Shown: piece after piece, positions 41,301 through 51,083 of the stretch
Numbering within the stretch: the stretch's first letter is position 1
Layout of the letters: every line of letters starts with the position of its first letter
DNA from: Agriotes lineatus
Taxonomy: Eukaryota > Arthropoda > Insecta > Coleoptera > Elateridae
Length of the DNA: 64,000 nt
Direction of reading: 5' to 3'
Assembly (NCBI GenBank): GCA_940337035.1
Contig: CALNHX010005154.1
Span: 48,662 to 112,661 of the forward strand
The notes under the pieces: model-generated
Database searches by the model: none
What the model was told of the DNA's origin: nothing
What the model saw: only the letters and a program-made list of their open reading frames with translations
Position numbers and translations under genes: made by a program

Positions 41301-44300
41301 CCAGTGCATCTGTCTGGAATTTAAATATACTTAAATTTTTTAGGTTCCCCGGGCACTTGCAAATCGTTCCATAGTTTTAACCGCTTCCGAAAATTTTCCA
41401 AAAATTAAATTTTTTACCTCAACACTTTGGATTGGGGGATTGCGGAGATCACGCAAATAAGTATCTTTGTAGAAAGAATTGCAATTAATTATTTTCCACC
41501 AGTCACTTACTAATTTCAGAAACTTAATGATCTGTAACAGAAGATGTATTATCAGTATGCTTGATTTTCAAAGCGGCAATATTTTTTTCGCCGAAGATAC
41601 GTAAACATAAGGTCTATAAGGACATATTTTGACGCTCAATTGAAGTGGGATATAAGACTTTCCTGGCCAAGGCAGGTGCTAGTTTTACAATCTCATTCGG
41701 CTCAGAGCCTTTAAATCTCCTACATACACGAATAATTGATTCTCAGTGTCGAAAGTACAGTAATTCTCGTACAAAGTTTCTGAAATTTTTGGAATCAGAA
41801 GTGTTTGCTGTGGGTCCTTTTGAGTGAGCCAAATGTTTTGAATACTGATGTGAATGCAGTCAAAAAGCGTGCAGTTTTTATTGTCACCACTAATAGGATT
41901 TACGAAATTGTTTTGCAATACTCCACCACATATTTCTTCATACTTTTTTCTGTTAACACCGTTATTGTCACCAATTAAACACAATACTTGATAGCCCATT
42001 TCAGTTAGAATTTTTAACACTTGAAGCACCAACATATGCAAAAAGTCGTATTTTAAATTGCTCACTGGAAAAAATCCAACTACGTCACTGTTGTGGGAAA
42101 ATATTGGCCGAACCATAAATGTTTGAATTATAGAAGTTGCTGCTATGTAATCAGTTGACTGTATGACGGAGCCAACAATTTTACCATCGTTATAGGAGAT
42201 ATTCTTAACATAAATTTCATCCAACATGAGGATAACGCATTAATCATTATCCTTTAAGGCTTTTAATTTGTCAGCTAAGTATGTAACATGACCGCCACTC
42301 AAACTAGAATTTTCTGTATCAAGCTTTATTAACAGAGTTTTCAAATATCTCGGGTGTGGTTGTTTTAGCAATTTAGAATGCTTGATAACCTTTTAGATTG
42401 GATTAGATTTAGATTCCACGACTGCCTTTTGCTGGCATGCGCACGTCAGCCCTTTGGGCTTTTTGTACTTCGGGAGTTTTCAAGTTAGCAGGCCGACATC
42501 CGTATCTTTTACTAGATTTGCAATGTTCCCTACTAGCTGGCGGTTGTCAATAGAGTTAAGGCTCCAATCGAGTTGGTGTCTTTTACGCTCTAATGCTGGG
42601 CATTCAAACAGGATATGATAGGCTGTTTCATAATCCTCTGGCATAGTCTGCAAACAGGTTAATCTCGATAGATATTGATCCTGTGCATAAATTCTCTGAA
42701 TGCTCCAGTGCCTGTTAGTAGACTGACTACTTGCTTGATTCGAGTTCTGTTCAGTCTCAACAGGGTTTTGGTGGTTTGTGGATTCGGAGTTTTTAGCAAT
42801 CTTTTGCAGTGTGTTGCTTGATTGTAGTTTCTCCACCTTAGTTGGTGTGCGGTGTTGACCCATTCACGCTTGATAACCTTGTATGCACCAGGAATTTTTT
42901 TCGCTCTAAGCAGTGTGTACTGTTCCCTTACAAATTGTACTGTTTGTTTATTTTCTGCAGTCATATTTACGCTAGTGGCTAGTTCTTTTAAGAAATTGTA
43001 GACGATGTATATTTTGTCCTTTTGCATTTCATCCGGATACTTCCATGTCTTCAGGAACTCCAACTTGAAAAGAACTGGCCAATGCTCACAAATTTGATGT
43101 TTACCCGAAATGTTTCTTAATTCGGATTTGGATATAGCTTGTCCTTCATACCCAAGTTCAACTACGAGTCCAAACACATATGTATTCATACAACGCATAA
43201 TAATTGAAGCACTTAGTGAAGTGTTGGTTATCCGAACATATTAAGATTCCCTTCTATTGTCAAAAAATTATAGTCTCTACTTGTAATACGTTGTATTTAT
43301 GCCAAGAAAGTGTATGCTGTTTGTTTAACACTTGTTTCGTTTAAAGAGATAACGCGTTTAAGGTGATGGAAGTGTGTAACAGTTAATTTTGTACCTGAGC
43401 ATTTTAACACCATGGCGAAACAAAGTCAAGCTGTTATTGTTGCTACAGGGAACGTAACACAGTTTTAAACTATAATTTCGAGACTTTTGTTTTATAAATT
43501 TACAGTACGAATTCATATGTGTTATATAAATATTTACGTTATTACAACATACTAGTAGTTTCTAATACTATACTGTTCCTATATGTAATGGTTTGTGTTA
43601 ATCCGATATAGTAAATCTGTTGTTGTGTTAAAGATTCACTTTCCTACTTATTAAAATCGTACTGTAGGACGAATACATATGTGCTTAGGCTTATTTCAGC
43701 AAAGAGTATGTAATTTACATACTTTTCACTATAAGGTCCTTCTTAATCAACAAAGATTTTAAAATTGGCCGTTCACCGTCATTGTCAAGAAAACAGCAAA
43801 CAAATGCATTTCTTTAAAACACATTTATATTAAGGTCACTGTTGTGTTTCTTAAATTTGTTGCGAATTTTTCTTTGCAGATCCTGAAAACTGTTTATTTA
43901 ATCAGCCACGTTTTCTTGCTATGCTTTGTATTCCAATCTATTCCCAATTTCTTTCTTTCTGATGTTAGGGTCTTCGGAGGAAAATTCTGTCATGTAAGAC
44001 GGTTGTTCTGAAAAATTGTTGGATACGCATCATCCATGAGTTTTAACGGAATAACCAAAATTGGTTGGCCATTTCGAAGAGAAAGTCGAACACTGCTTAT
44101 GCGCGCCTTTACACTAGAGGAGGAATGAACGATGTGTTGTTTTGTTGTGCAGTAATTGTCTGTAGTGTCAGATCTTAGTCTGTGTTTGTAGTGTGTTAAC
44201 GAATAGGTAACAAAAGTGTGTGCGAAAATTATCTGTTTTCGAGTACAATGGAAACCGTACAAACAGCAACATGCAACGGACGTTTACGTAAAATGCGCAC

Positions 44301-44888
44301 CGTGTGAAACTGGTCTAAGCCCCACTGAGAACTGTTAGAATCTTTGTTTAGAAGGCTCGCCTCCGTAACGTGTCTGAAGTATAGTCCGAAAGTGATAGGT
44401 CGTCTGTAACAAATATGGTTAACATGGCAGTCAACATATTAAATAATTAAAGCTTTAATTTTTAGAAAATCATTAAAACAAAAATTGCTTTCATTTAAAA
44501 ACTAATTATTTTGGATATACCCATTATTACAAGAAAAAAATTTAAGTTCAAATAAACACAATTAGGGCTTATATGTAGTATTATTTAATCCCTTACAATA
44601 ACTGATGGGAAGTAAAGACTAGTGTGTATGGTTCATAAATGTAGACATACAGAACATATACCTATACAAAATATTTTCAGAATCGAAGATTTATTAATGC
44701 GCATGAATTGTGGTTAAACATTACAAGCATTTAACAGTATGTAAAGTGTTCACTAACTAAATTATTTTGTAGATGAAAATATGGAAGATGATGAAGATGA
44801 AGACAGCGATGTAGAAGAAATGTCAAATTCCGTAGCAAAGCGAAAATTATTATCTCCAAATAACAGAAAAAGATTTAAACGACTTTAG
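38398..44888 (+). CDS. Two-exon host gene candidate, 99-aa acidic-tail protein
   Basis: Exon 1 (38398-38581) begins ACAATGCC, an acceptable insect start context, and encodes MPDISVDITKNGKAYKQIKE then KVEFVDSKLSGYVDVLRVIQ and VNSLLTEIVEQEKSNEMSL, likely helical. A donor TTAG|GTAATA follows. Exon 2 (44773-44888) follows the acceptor ATTATTTTGTAG and completes the split codon to Asp, giving DENMEDDEDEDSDVEEMSNS then VAKRKLLSPNNRKRFKRL-stop. The join is in phase and totals exactly 300 nt with the stop. A helical N-terminal half, an acidic stretch and a short basic end of about 100 residues resemble the KEOPS subunit GON7 in size and layout, but that is only a guess. The 6.2 kb intron is filled with mobile elements. 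The gene has no frameshift, unlike almost everything around it. Confidence 0.55.
38639..38783. mobile_element. MITE with CTGCAG termini, copy 2, 8-bp TSD (Merlin-like)
   Basis: The 145-bp element has ends GGGAAAACTGCAGAATCTGG and, inverted, GGCTAAACTGCAGAATTCGG. It is flanked by the perfect 8-bp direct repeat GATATTTG (38631-38638 and 38784-38791). GG-starting termini with 8-bp duplications are typical of the Merlin superfamily, so that is the best guess. It lies at the 5' edge of the intron of the two-exon gene. Confidence 0.8.
38792..39933. other. Intron sequence without recognised element
   Basis: AT-rich. Short frames have no recognisable similarity. TATACTCTGTTCACTATGGTC at about 39145-39165 has an inverted echo at 39460-39480 (GACTATAGTGAACAGAGTATA), suggesting a further TIR element of about 330 bp. 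Confidence 0.45.
39936..40899. mobile_element. pogo/Tigger-type element with TA duplication
   Basis: The ends AGGTAATTCCGGGAGAGATG (39936) and their inverse ending CATCTCTCCCGGAATTACCT (40899) are flanked by TA on both sides (39934-39935, 40900-40901). The motif GGGAGAGATGCCC or GGGGCATCT recurs inside (about 40169, 40478, 40513, 40539, 40858). At 964 bp it is an internally deleted copy that keeps only the N-terminal DNA-binding frame. Confidence 0.88.
40178..40426 (-). pseudogene. psq-type HTH fragment of pogo transposase
   Basis: The 82-residue frame MPTTYTRKITAAPRRQWTQK continues NLEIALRRLNEGEIGVNEAV then YGIPSRTLRRRRRTGVVDK. This is the first helix-turn-helix (Pipsqueak type) of pogo/Tigger transposases. 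The CENP-B-like second HTH and the DDE domain are missing. It lies in the same element as the TA-flanked ends, so its role would have been end binding. Confidence 0.75.
41080..43198 (-). pseudogene. Second P-type transposase family, broken by a retrotransposon
   Basis: From the N side: YPDEMQKDKIYIVYNFLKEL, NKQTVQFVREQYTLLRAKKI, GAYKVIK (to 42868); after a 475-bp insertion HSKLLKQPHPRYLKTLLIKL, SLSGGHVTYLADKLKAL, MLDEIYVKNISYNDGKIVGS, VIQTFMVRPIFSHNSDVVGF-like, QVLCLIGDNNGVNRKKYEEI, NIWLTQKDPQQTLLIPK, LYPTSIERQNMSL, LVSDWWKIINCNSF and FQTDALEDRFGKYKQTNGGN (about 41290). This is the RNase-H-like core and C-terminal region of THAP9/P-type transposases, but clearly another family than the copies at 32.8-36.7 kb. 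The first catalytic-type Asp (MLDE) and a later D (IGDN) are visible. There are frameshifts near 42230, 41680 and below, and no THAP domain was found above 43198. Confidence 0.75.
42393..42867 (-). mobile_element. 5'-truncated I/LOA-type retrotransposon, 13-bp TSD
   Basis: The 475-bp insertion carries the extreme C-terminus of a non-LTR ORF2 with RNase-H-linked tail: WVNTAHQLRWRNYNQATHCK, VVSLLTGTGAFREFMHRI and, one frame over, YETAYHILFECPALERKRHQ (a Cys-His-type gag-knuckle-like end). The flanks repeat GCTTGATAACCTT exactly (42380-42392 and 42868-42880). Removing it restores the reading frame AYKVIKHSKLLK of the surrounding P-type transposase. Confidence 0.88.
43199..44772. other. Intron sequence without recognised element
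   Basis: AT-rich and unremarkable, upstream of exon 2. A minus-strand frame at 43990-44262 shows no known domain. Confidence 0.4.
44773..44888 (+). CDS. Exon 2 of the two-exon host gene candidate
   Basis: Acidic run MEDDEDEDSDVEE followed by a basic, possibly nuclear-localising end AKRKLL and NRKRFKRL. Stop at 44886-44888. An AATAAA signal follows at 44935-44940. Confidence 0.55.
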
Positions 44889-44934
44889 ATTGTGTTGTAT
44901 TTCTAAAATTTGTAAATATCCTTAATAGTATAAC

Positions 44935-44940
44935 AATAAA
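44935..44940 (+). terminator. Polyadenylation signal of the two-exon gene
   Basis: AATAAA lies 47 bp after the stop codon of exon 2, in suitable AT-rich context. Confidence 0.5.
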
Positions 44941-44973
44941 ATACACTTTATATTGATATTTTGGTACTTTTTT

Positions 44974-45040
44974 AGTTTACACCCCCACATTTAAGCTAAC
45001 TACAAAAATCAAAAACCAGTTGTATGTGGGGGTGTAAACT
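44974..45040. repeat. 17-bp-arm inverted repeat after polyA site
   Basis: AGTTTACACCCCCACAT (44974-44990) and its exact reverse complement (45024-45040) enclose a 33-nt loop. A third, partial arm AGTTTACACCCC follows at about 45068. Confidence 0.85.
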
Positions 45041-45103
45041 ACATTATTATCTATGGTGAACTAAATTAGTTTACACCCCAAACCTTTTATTGAAGATTAA
45101 GTA

Positions 45104-45513
45104 GAGTAAGATTGAAATGAAAAGACACAGCACCATAGATGCGCAATAGCTGATTTTGTGTCGGACGAGTCCATTACATAGGTAAAGGGGTAACCTTCCC
45201 TTTGACAGTTAGTGTGACACACAGCTGCCAGTAGCATCGGCTAGATATATTTCTCGTTATTTAGTTTTCTACCTGGATCGCAAAACACGGACAAACATTG
45301 AAACAGTAGCTGTTTACTGTTTTCTCAGTTTTATTTGTGAGCTTTGTCTGATTAAGAGTGCCGTGTGTATTCTATAGAGAGGTACGTACATTTATGCATT
45401 TCATCATGTTGTGACCCTTTTTCTAAAACAAAGGCTGGCAATGATGACAGTTAATGATAGCCGTCGGCGCATATGACGTTACTTACTGGTGTCTTCTCAT
45501 CTCAATCCTACTC
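45104..45513. mobile_element. MITE, about 410 bp, TA flanks
   Basis: The ends GAGTAAGATTGAAATGAAAA with GACAC and the inverse GTGTCTTCTCATCTCAATCC with TACTC match over about 28 bp and are bordered by TA (45102-45103 and 45514-45515). Tc1/mariner-type target site. No coding capacity. Confidence 0.7.
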
Positions 45514-45789
45514 TAATACAAATTATTCACCTTTATAAACTTCCGCTATTTGCAACCACAAACGGTACATGGCGTCGTTTCCAGAAAACAACTGACGCCA
45601 CAAAAATTGACCCACATACGAGGCAACCCCTGAATAAATTCTTCGCCTGACATCTGCAGACCATGAAACAGTTGTAGCGTATTAAAGTTCTTAAAAAATT
45701 CCATCTGACATGACATTACTTGCAATTAAAAACAATACAAAACAAAGGAAATAAAATATGGGGTTGTTAATTAAATAAGCTGCCCATAA

Positions 45790-45865
45790 TAGCTATTTGT
45801 GCAACAAGTGCTAAAAGTGGCCGTTTTTGCACGAGACATGAAAATTATGAAACGAAGTCGAAGGA
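45790..45865. repeat. Half copy of the GCAACAAGTGCTAAAAGT hairpin
   Basis: AGCTATTTGTGCAACAAGTG to GAAACGAAGTCGAAGG matches one arm of the hairpin at 24882-24950. The other arm is replaced by RTE sequence from about 45866. Confidence 0.7.
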
Positions 45866-46660
45866 GAAAATCAAGGAATAATGCAAGGCACAAATATGGA
45901 AATTATAATTGATGATGTTCAGAATAAAGGCTATGAAGAATGGACAAGCTCCGGATTCTGGGGGGTGTTATCAGAAGAAATACATGGCTTTTATTTATCT
46001 CCAGAAAGCATATGATTCGATCCCCAGAATCAAATTATGGCAAGTGCTAAGCACACTAGGCATAGACTCTTACCTTATAAACATCATAAAGGAGATATAT
46101 AACAGCAACGAGCGTACATCAAAATAGGCAATTGTCTATCGGATGTCATATTTTCATCTTAAGTGCCTTAGACAAGGCTGCTGCATAACACCCTTACTAT
46201 TCAACCTATATCTGGAAGCTATCCTCAAGAAATGGAAGAGAGCGTGTGGAGGAATGGGAATTCCTATGGAAAATGATCATCTATATCCTTAAATTTCGCA
46301 AATGATCAGGTGTTGATTGCACAAGTGGAGGGATGGGAATTTCTATAGGAAGTGATCAACTATATCCTTAAATTTCGCAAATGATCAAGTTGATTGCACA
46401 AGATGCTTTTGGTCTGAACTCTGAAGTTCTTGCTGCAAAGATTATACAAAGCTTACAACGAATTGGGGCTTACAACTAACATTGAAAAAACTGAGTATTT
46501 AGTAGCGAATTCTGACGCACAGTTTATCGTCCATATCGATGATACCTCCAGCTTTAAGCAAGTCCACAAATTCAAATATTTAGGACCTCTAGTAATTAAA
46601 GATGGATTAGGTACAATTAGATTAAACAGAGAATAGTCCGAATGTAATAAGAGCACTCGA
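45866..46660 (+). pseudogene. RTE-like reverse transcriptase fragment
   Basis: Order: KNGQAPDSGG, FIYLQKAYDSIPRIKLWQVL (motif A), TLGIDSYLINIIKEIY, CLRQGCCITPLLFNLYLEAI then LKKWKRACGGMGIPMEN (one frame over, about 46148-46260), a decayed active-site box LNFANDQVLIAQ, LYKAYNELGLTTNIEKTEYL and FKYLGPLVIKDGL. The active-site FADD is FAND. Several frameshifts. No tail or start is kept. Confidence 0.75.
46239..46400. repeat. About 80-bp tandem duplication over the RT active site
   Basis: TATATCCTTAAATTTCGCAA plus ATGATCA and flanks occur at about 46283 and 46362, with a matching GGAGG-ATGGGAATT-CTAT block before each. Both copies carry the FAND change. Confidence 0.75.
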
Positions 46661-46882
46661 TAAAATATGGTCGAATAGGCAGCTATCACAAAATAAAAAA
46701 AGTACATGTAGGGAGAACTGTGGTAGTGAAGTATTGTAATGACAGCCCTACTAAAATGAGGCTTTTAAAATAAAAAATAATAATTTAGGGCAAATCACCA
46801 CAATTTACAAATTGTATGTATAGTCTGTTTTTTTAAATCAGCTGTCAAAGTGTTGTCAAGTTGGTATGAGGAATTGAAACTA

Positions 46883-47789
46883 TAGTCAAATTTATACCCA
46901 TTCGGAGTCACGTGATAATCTAGTAATTTTACGTATGTCGATTCTTAAAAATGCAATTTTAGGGAAATAAATGACATTCCGTTTTGTAGGTTATCCTGAC
47001 ATATGCCAATTTCTAAAACAAGGTTGCTACGGGTTTATTCTCTTATATGAAATCAAACTGAATTTACAGGTAAAAAGAAAACATAACATGTCGTAAAATG
47101 TAAATATAATAAAGATATGCCAGCTGCTACATTAAAAACCTGCTGCGTATAGCAAATTTTAAGTCAATTTCTGTGCATGCATATTCTGTTATAGAACATT
47201 GCCATTTGAAGCCTATTTCCTTGCACAATCTATTTAGGGAAGAAACTGAATGTGAAAAATCTCCAGATTCTTCAACCAAGCATTTTTTAGATTTTTTATG
47301 GTTACAAATTCTTTAGCTACATACATTTTATATACAGTCTTGACTGCTTCGTCGACTTCCGTTTTTGAATTCTTCACTTTCTGGCTCATATTTTCGGTAA
47401 ATTGTGCTCTCCGAGATATTTAACGCAAGAGAAGCACGGCGAACAGCGTTGGAGGGTGAAACTGTTGATTTACTATTATTAATATTGTACTCTTCATAAA
47501 AAAAAACGCATAATATTCAAATTAATTGTTGTGACTGCTCGTTATACCGCATGTCCGATGGTTTCTTTTAATTTCCAGTTTTCGGCTCAACAATTTTAGG
47601 TTTTATTACCCTTATCTCAATAACTTACACGAAAAATATAATCTGACAGATTAGAAACGTCAAATTTTTAAAATTAATTTTATGAATCGACATGCTTTTT
47701 TTCAAATTTCTTCCATTTCATCTATTTTACTAAAGATGAACAGAGACAGACAAAAGTCACGTGACTCCGAATGGGTATAATTTTGACTA
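46883..47789. mobile_element. Tc1-like DNA transposon, internally deleted, TA flanks
   Basis: Terminal repeats of about 35 bp: TAGTCAAATTTATACCCATT with CGGAGTCACGTGA at the left, and the inverse at 47757-47789. TA is duplicated at both borders (46881-46882, 47790-47791). The interior keeps a decayed N-terminal transposase frame on the minus strand. Confidence 0.8.
47150..47560 (-). pseudogene. Decayed N-terminal transposase of the 46.9-47.8 kb element
   Basis: Readable in several frames: VSPSNAVRRASLALNISEST then IYRKYEPESEE, which looks like a helix-turn-helix, followed by GDFSHSVSSLNRLCKEIGFK WQ. The order HTH then GDF-x-L-x-x-L-x-x-IGFK fits insect Tc1/IS630-like transposases. The catalytic DDE part is missing. 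Confidence 0.5.
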
Positions 47790-47913
47790 TAGTAAATAGT
47801 GTATTTCACAATGTAGCTTGGCAGCGTCGAGCCGTTCAAGGTCATCGGCGCTGTCATTGTGCATAACTGTCATTGCGTTTGTGTTGAAAAATTAACGCAC
47901 AAAATTTGAAAAG

Positions 47914-48069
47914 ATGCCTTCGCGAAAAAAAGGTAGTGGGCAGCCCCTCACAGAACGTGAAAAAATGGCCCTGATTCGGTATTGCGAAGAGGTGAAAGTT
48001 GACAAACCTGAATTGACTAAGAAGGCGATTTGTGGGAAGGCCTCGAACATATTCAATGTATCGTATTAA
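47914..48069 (+). CDS. Short unrecognised frame, 51 aa
   Basis: MPSRKKGSGQPLTEREKMAL continues IRYCEEVKVDKPELTKKAIC. It is basic at the start with a helical middle, in the style of a transposase N-terminal HTH, but I do not recognise the family. It lies 125 bp after the Tc1-like element and ends abruptly at TAA, with CAATGTATC inverted as GATACATTG about 65 bp later. Confidence 0.25.
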   Translation: MPSRKKGSGQPLTEREKMALIRYCEEVKVDKPELTKKAICGKASNIFNVSY

Positions 48070-49305
48070 ATACCTATTTTCTAAATTCTCATTTATTTCC
48101 GTAAATACTTTACTAGATACATTGGACGTCTGCACTCAAGATATGTAATAACTTTAAAACGACGAAATGTGTTCAACCCCAAAAAAAAGGACGGTACAAA
48201 GTTAATTATAAAACATAAAACATTCTTGCGTGGATAAAACACTTATACAATAAATAACTATAATCCTGAATTTCTGTGTCAATCTCAGGGCTCATTAAAA
48301 TGATGTAATTATTTGCTAAATAAATGGTTTATTGCTCTTTCTATTTTATTTATTTGCAATTCATTAAATTAAAGATACTTCAGTCTAGCATGAGAAAAAT
48401 TAACTCTTTTTACAGAGGTAGGTGCAAAAACTTGTACTACAAATACTTTTGTGTATGACAAATTAACCAGTATGGCAATTACTCAAATTCGTTTCTGACA
48501 GCTCTAACCTTATATTGAATGTAAACACAAAAATGATCTGCACGTACAAAAATTTGCATAATTTGAATTCAAATACCAAAAATGGCAAAATCACATCAGA
48601 TAAATACAATGTAATTGATCTGACGTAGTTTCCGGCTAACCTGGTTTTGTTTCAGTGGTGTAAAAGGACGTGCGATGTACATTTGTTTAGCTTCCTGCAC
48701 GAGACCAACTTCTGGTTTCGGTCGCAAAATCAAAGGACGCTCACTCGATTATACGAATCTAGATGAATCTGCAGCTGTGACCACGTTCACGACCTCGTAC
48801 GATGTTCAATCTTGATGAAACCCAAAACTGATGGGCCTTGAGCAACGGGTTCCCTGTGAATTTTACCTTGCAAAGTGGGCTTCCTTGGCTGGCTTCACAC
48901 AATGAAAGGACGCAACGGCAATTACGGACTTGGTAATGGCTTCTTGCTCCAAATTTCTGCACCCAGGCATTCAGGAGGCTCTTCTCCATACGTAGACATC
49001 AAATTCTTGCTGGTCGATGTCTCTGTTACTCGTAAAGGGACCCCTATGTCAGACGCTCTTGGTTGATACCTTGCAAAGCTGATCGCTAGTCACTGAGATG
49101 TGTTACCAAAGATGCTCTGTACACTAGTGAATATGAAAAACACCTTTTTTTTGACACAGATAACTTTTATATTTAGAAATTTACATGAAACTGGGAGCAC
49201 CCCTTGCACCCAACACAAATTTTACAAGACTGGTTTTCTTATTTTTTAACAATTGACTGTCTCGTATCCTAGTAACCTAGATTTACAATTGTTTTATGAA
49301 ACAAG
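48070..49305. other. Unassigned stretch
   Basis: 48640-49080 is less AT-rich than its surroundings and has overlapping short frames on both strands (for example VDIKFLLVDVSVTRKGTPMS, plus strand near 48995). I cannot tie them to a family. The rest is AT-rich. Confidence 0.3.
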
Positions 49306-49307
49306 TA

Positions 49308-50083
49308 CAGGCAGACCTCGTGGCTTTGCGTTTCGCTGATTTGATTTTACGCGGAGCACCTTTGTGCTCCCTTTTCTTTGCCGTTCGCGGATTGCTTTGG
49401 ATGGAATTGCCAACTGTTTCAACTTTCACACACTAACGGCCGGTTTTATAAAGGCCACTAATCTGACTTTAACTTTATTTCGCTGTTAAAATAAAGAAAA
49501 GTGCATAAAAATTGTTTACTAATGAATAATGATGTCATAAGCGCCAACGTTTTGATGAACTTTTGTTTATTTTAACAGCGATTTAAAGTTACCGTCAGAT
49601 TAGTGACCTTTATAAAGCATATTTATAAGTAAATAAAGCAGACATATGCGGTTTATGGCATGAATACCTAAATAACATTTATCGCGAACTTTTGAACACA
49701 CTTATCAAGCCTATTTCTTTGAATCTCTTATTACCAAATTGGACCTGACATTCGAGCTCTAGATTCAAGTGGCAGACTCGTGTTACGTATGGAATTTTAG
49801 TTTAAGCTTTACTGTCTTCTCGAGCGTTTCTGCCGAAAATTCAATTGAGTTTAATTTTTAAAACACGCAAACCATGTCGTCAAAGCGTAAAGTTTCTGCT
49901 TCAGATTTGCCAGACAAAAAAACGCAGAAAAGTTTTGGTTTTTTGAGGTTGCATAGTATAAATAAGTCTAGTTAATGGAACTTAACCCCTTTTTTATCAA
50001 TTATGTGTTTACTTGCGCATCGCGGTTTTACTCTTCATGGCATTCTTCTGGAATGTAACCCCGCGAACGACGAGGTCTGCCTG
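49308..50083 (+). mobile_element. Tigger (pogo-type) element, TA flanks
   Basis: The ends CAGGCAGACCTCGT (49308) and ACGAGGTCTGCCTG (50083) are flanked by TA and closely resemble the CAGGCATACCTCG ends of Tigger elements. Inside, an ATG at 49874 starts MSSKRKVSASDLPDKKTQKS, like a Tigger transposase N-terminus, and stops after 33 residues. A MITE is nested at 49443-49618. Non-autonomous at 776 bp. Confidence 0.88.
49443..49618. repeat. MITE nested in Tigger element
   Basis: A 176-bp near-palindrome: GTTTTATAAAGGCCACTAAT pairs with ATTAGTGACCTTTATAAAGC, and CGCTGTTAAAATAAA with TTTATTTTAACAGCG. Inverted repeats cover about 50 bp at each end. Confidence 0.85.
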
Positions 50084-50099
50084 TATTGATTTAATGTTT

Positions 50100-50729
50100 C
50101 TACTTAAGAACTAAAGTTTTGATATTGTTTTTTTAACTTGGGAACTAAACTGTCTTTTTCTTGGAAATTGTCCAACATAACACTTTTAGTCTGCTTTTAA
50201 TCACTTCAGTTTTAAATGCACTGTTTCACATGTTTATTTTAGCACTGCACAAAGTCTGTGTCCTTTGATAGGTAGCCTTATTGCTCTTTGCAATCTTTAC
50301 TTCTTCTCTGCTTTGCACTGTTTCTTTACCCGTCAGTTGTCTTGCAGTTTGCTGGTAATACAAACTTTTACTCATAACGCTCATATAATTTTTGTAACTA
50401 TACAAACCATCTCTGTATTATATTAAAATTCAATATCATTATCTTGATTTTACCAAACTCAAATCTGTCAGCTACAAGAAATTAAGCTGCGCTTGCCATT
50501 TTGAACACCAATTATTAATAAAGCGCTGAATGAAACCCTCTTGATTCTGCCTTATCTAATGCTAACCTTTCTCAATCAACTTATTGTTACTGCTACACAT
50601 ATCACGTGCATTTATTAGTGTAAAATATTGACTTTATCTTTTATCTAGCAATAAATACAATATAAATTCTGTTCTCATTTTGAATTCTTTCATTTTCATG
50701 TTAGTTAGGCAACCAGAACTGGCGAAATG
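50100..50729. other. AT-rich spacer
   Basis: No coding frame, repeat or RNA gene recognised. Confidence 0.4.
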
Positions 50730-51083
50730 AAAACTTGAGGAGACGATTAAATGCTGTAGAACTTTATTACTTATGACTTATGGGAAGGGACCGTGTTATG
50801 AATGAGGTTAGAAGAAGGATGGATGTACAGCAGAAAGTAGCAGACAAAGTAGAATAAAGAGGACTGAGATAGTTCGGTCACGTACTCCGTATGCACGATC
50901 AAAGATGGCCTCATAGAATTTTTGAATGGAAACCACCTGGAAGGAAAATAAGGGATGAGAACGGTCTTATAACAAAATAATCTAGAAGACGTCCTTATAA
51001 CAAAGAAACCTATAAGAAGACGCCCTAGATAGACAAAGATGGAGGCTAGGCGTGGGGATGCAGCATTAGCTGTGAAAAACCCT
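50730..51083 (+). pseudogene. RTE-like C-terminal fragment
   Basis: NEVRRRMDVQQKVADKVE followed by RGL-FGHVLRMHDQRWPHRI and FEWKPPGRKI, RRPR and MEARRGDAALAVKNP is the C-terminal region of an RTE ORF. Stops occur near 50856 and 50868, and a short insertion repeats GTCTTATAACAAA/GTCCTTATAACAAA. Confidence 0.7.

Noticed and set aside
48759..49066. Gene on either strand near 49 kb
   Set aside because: Overlapping short frames on both strands without a recognisable family; left as unassigned.
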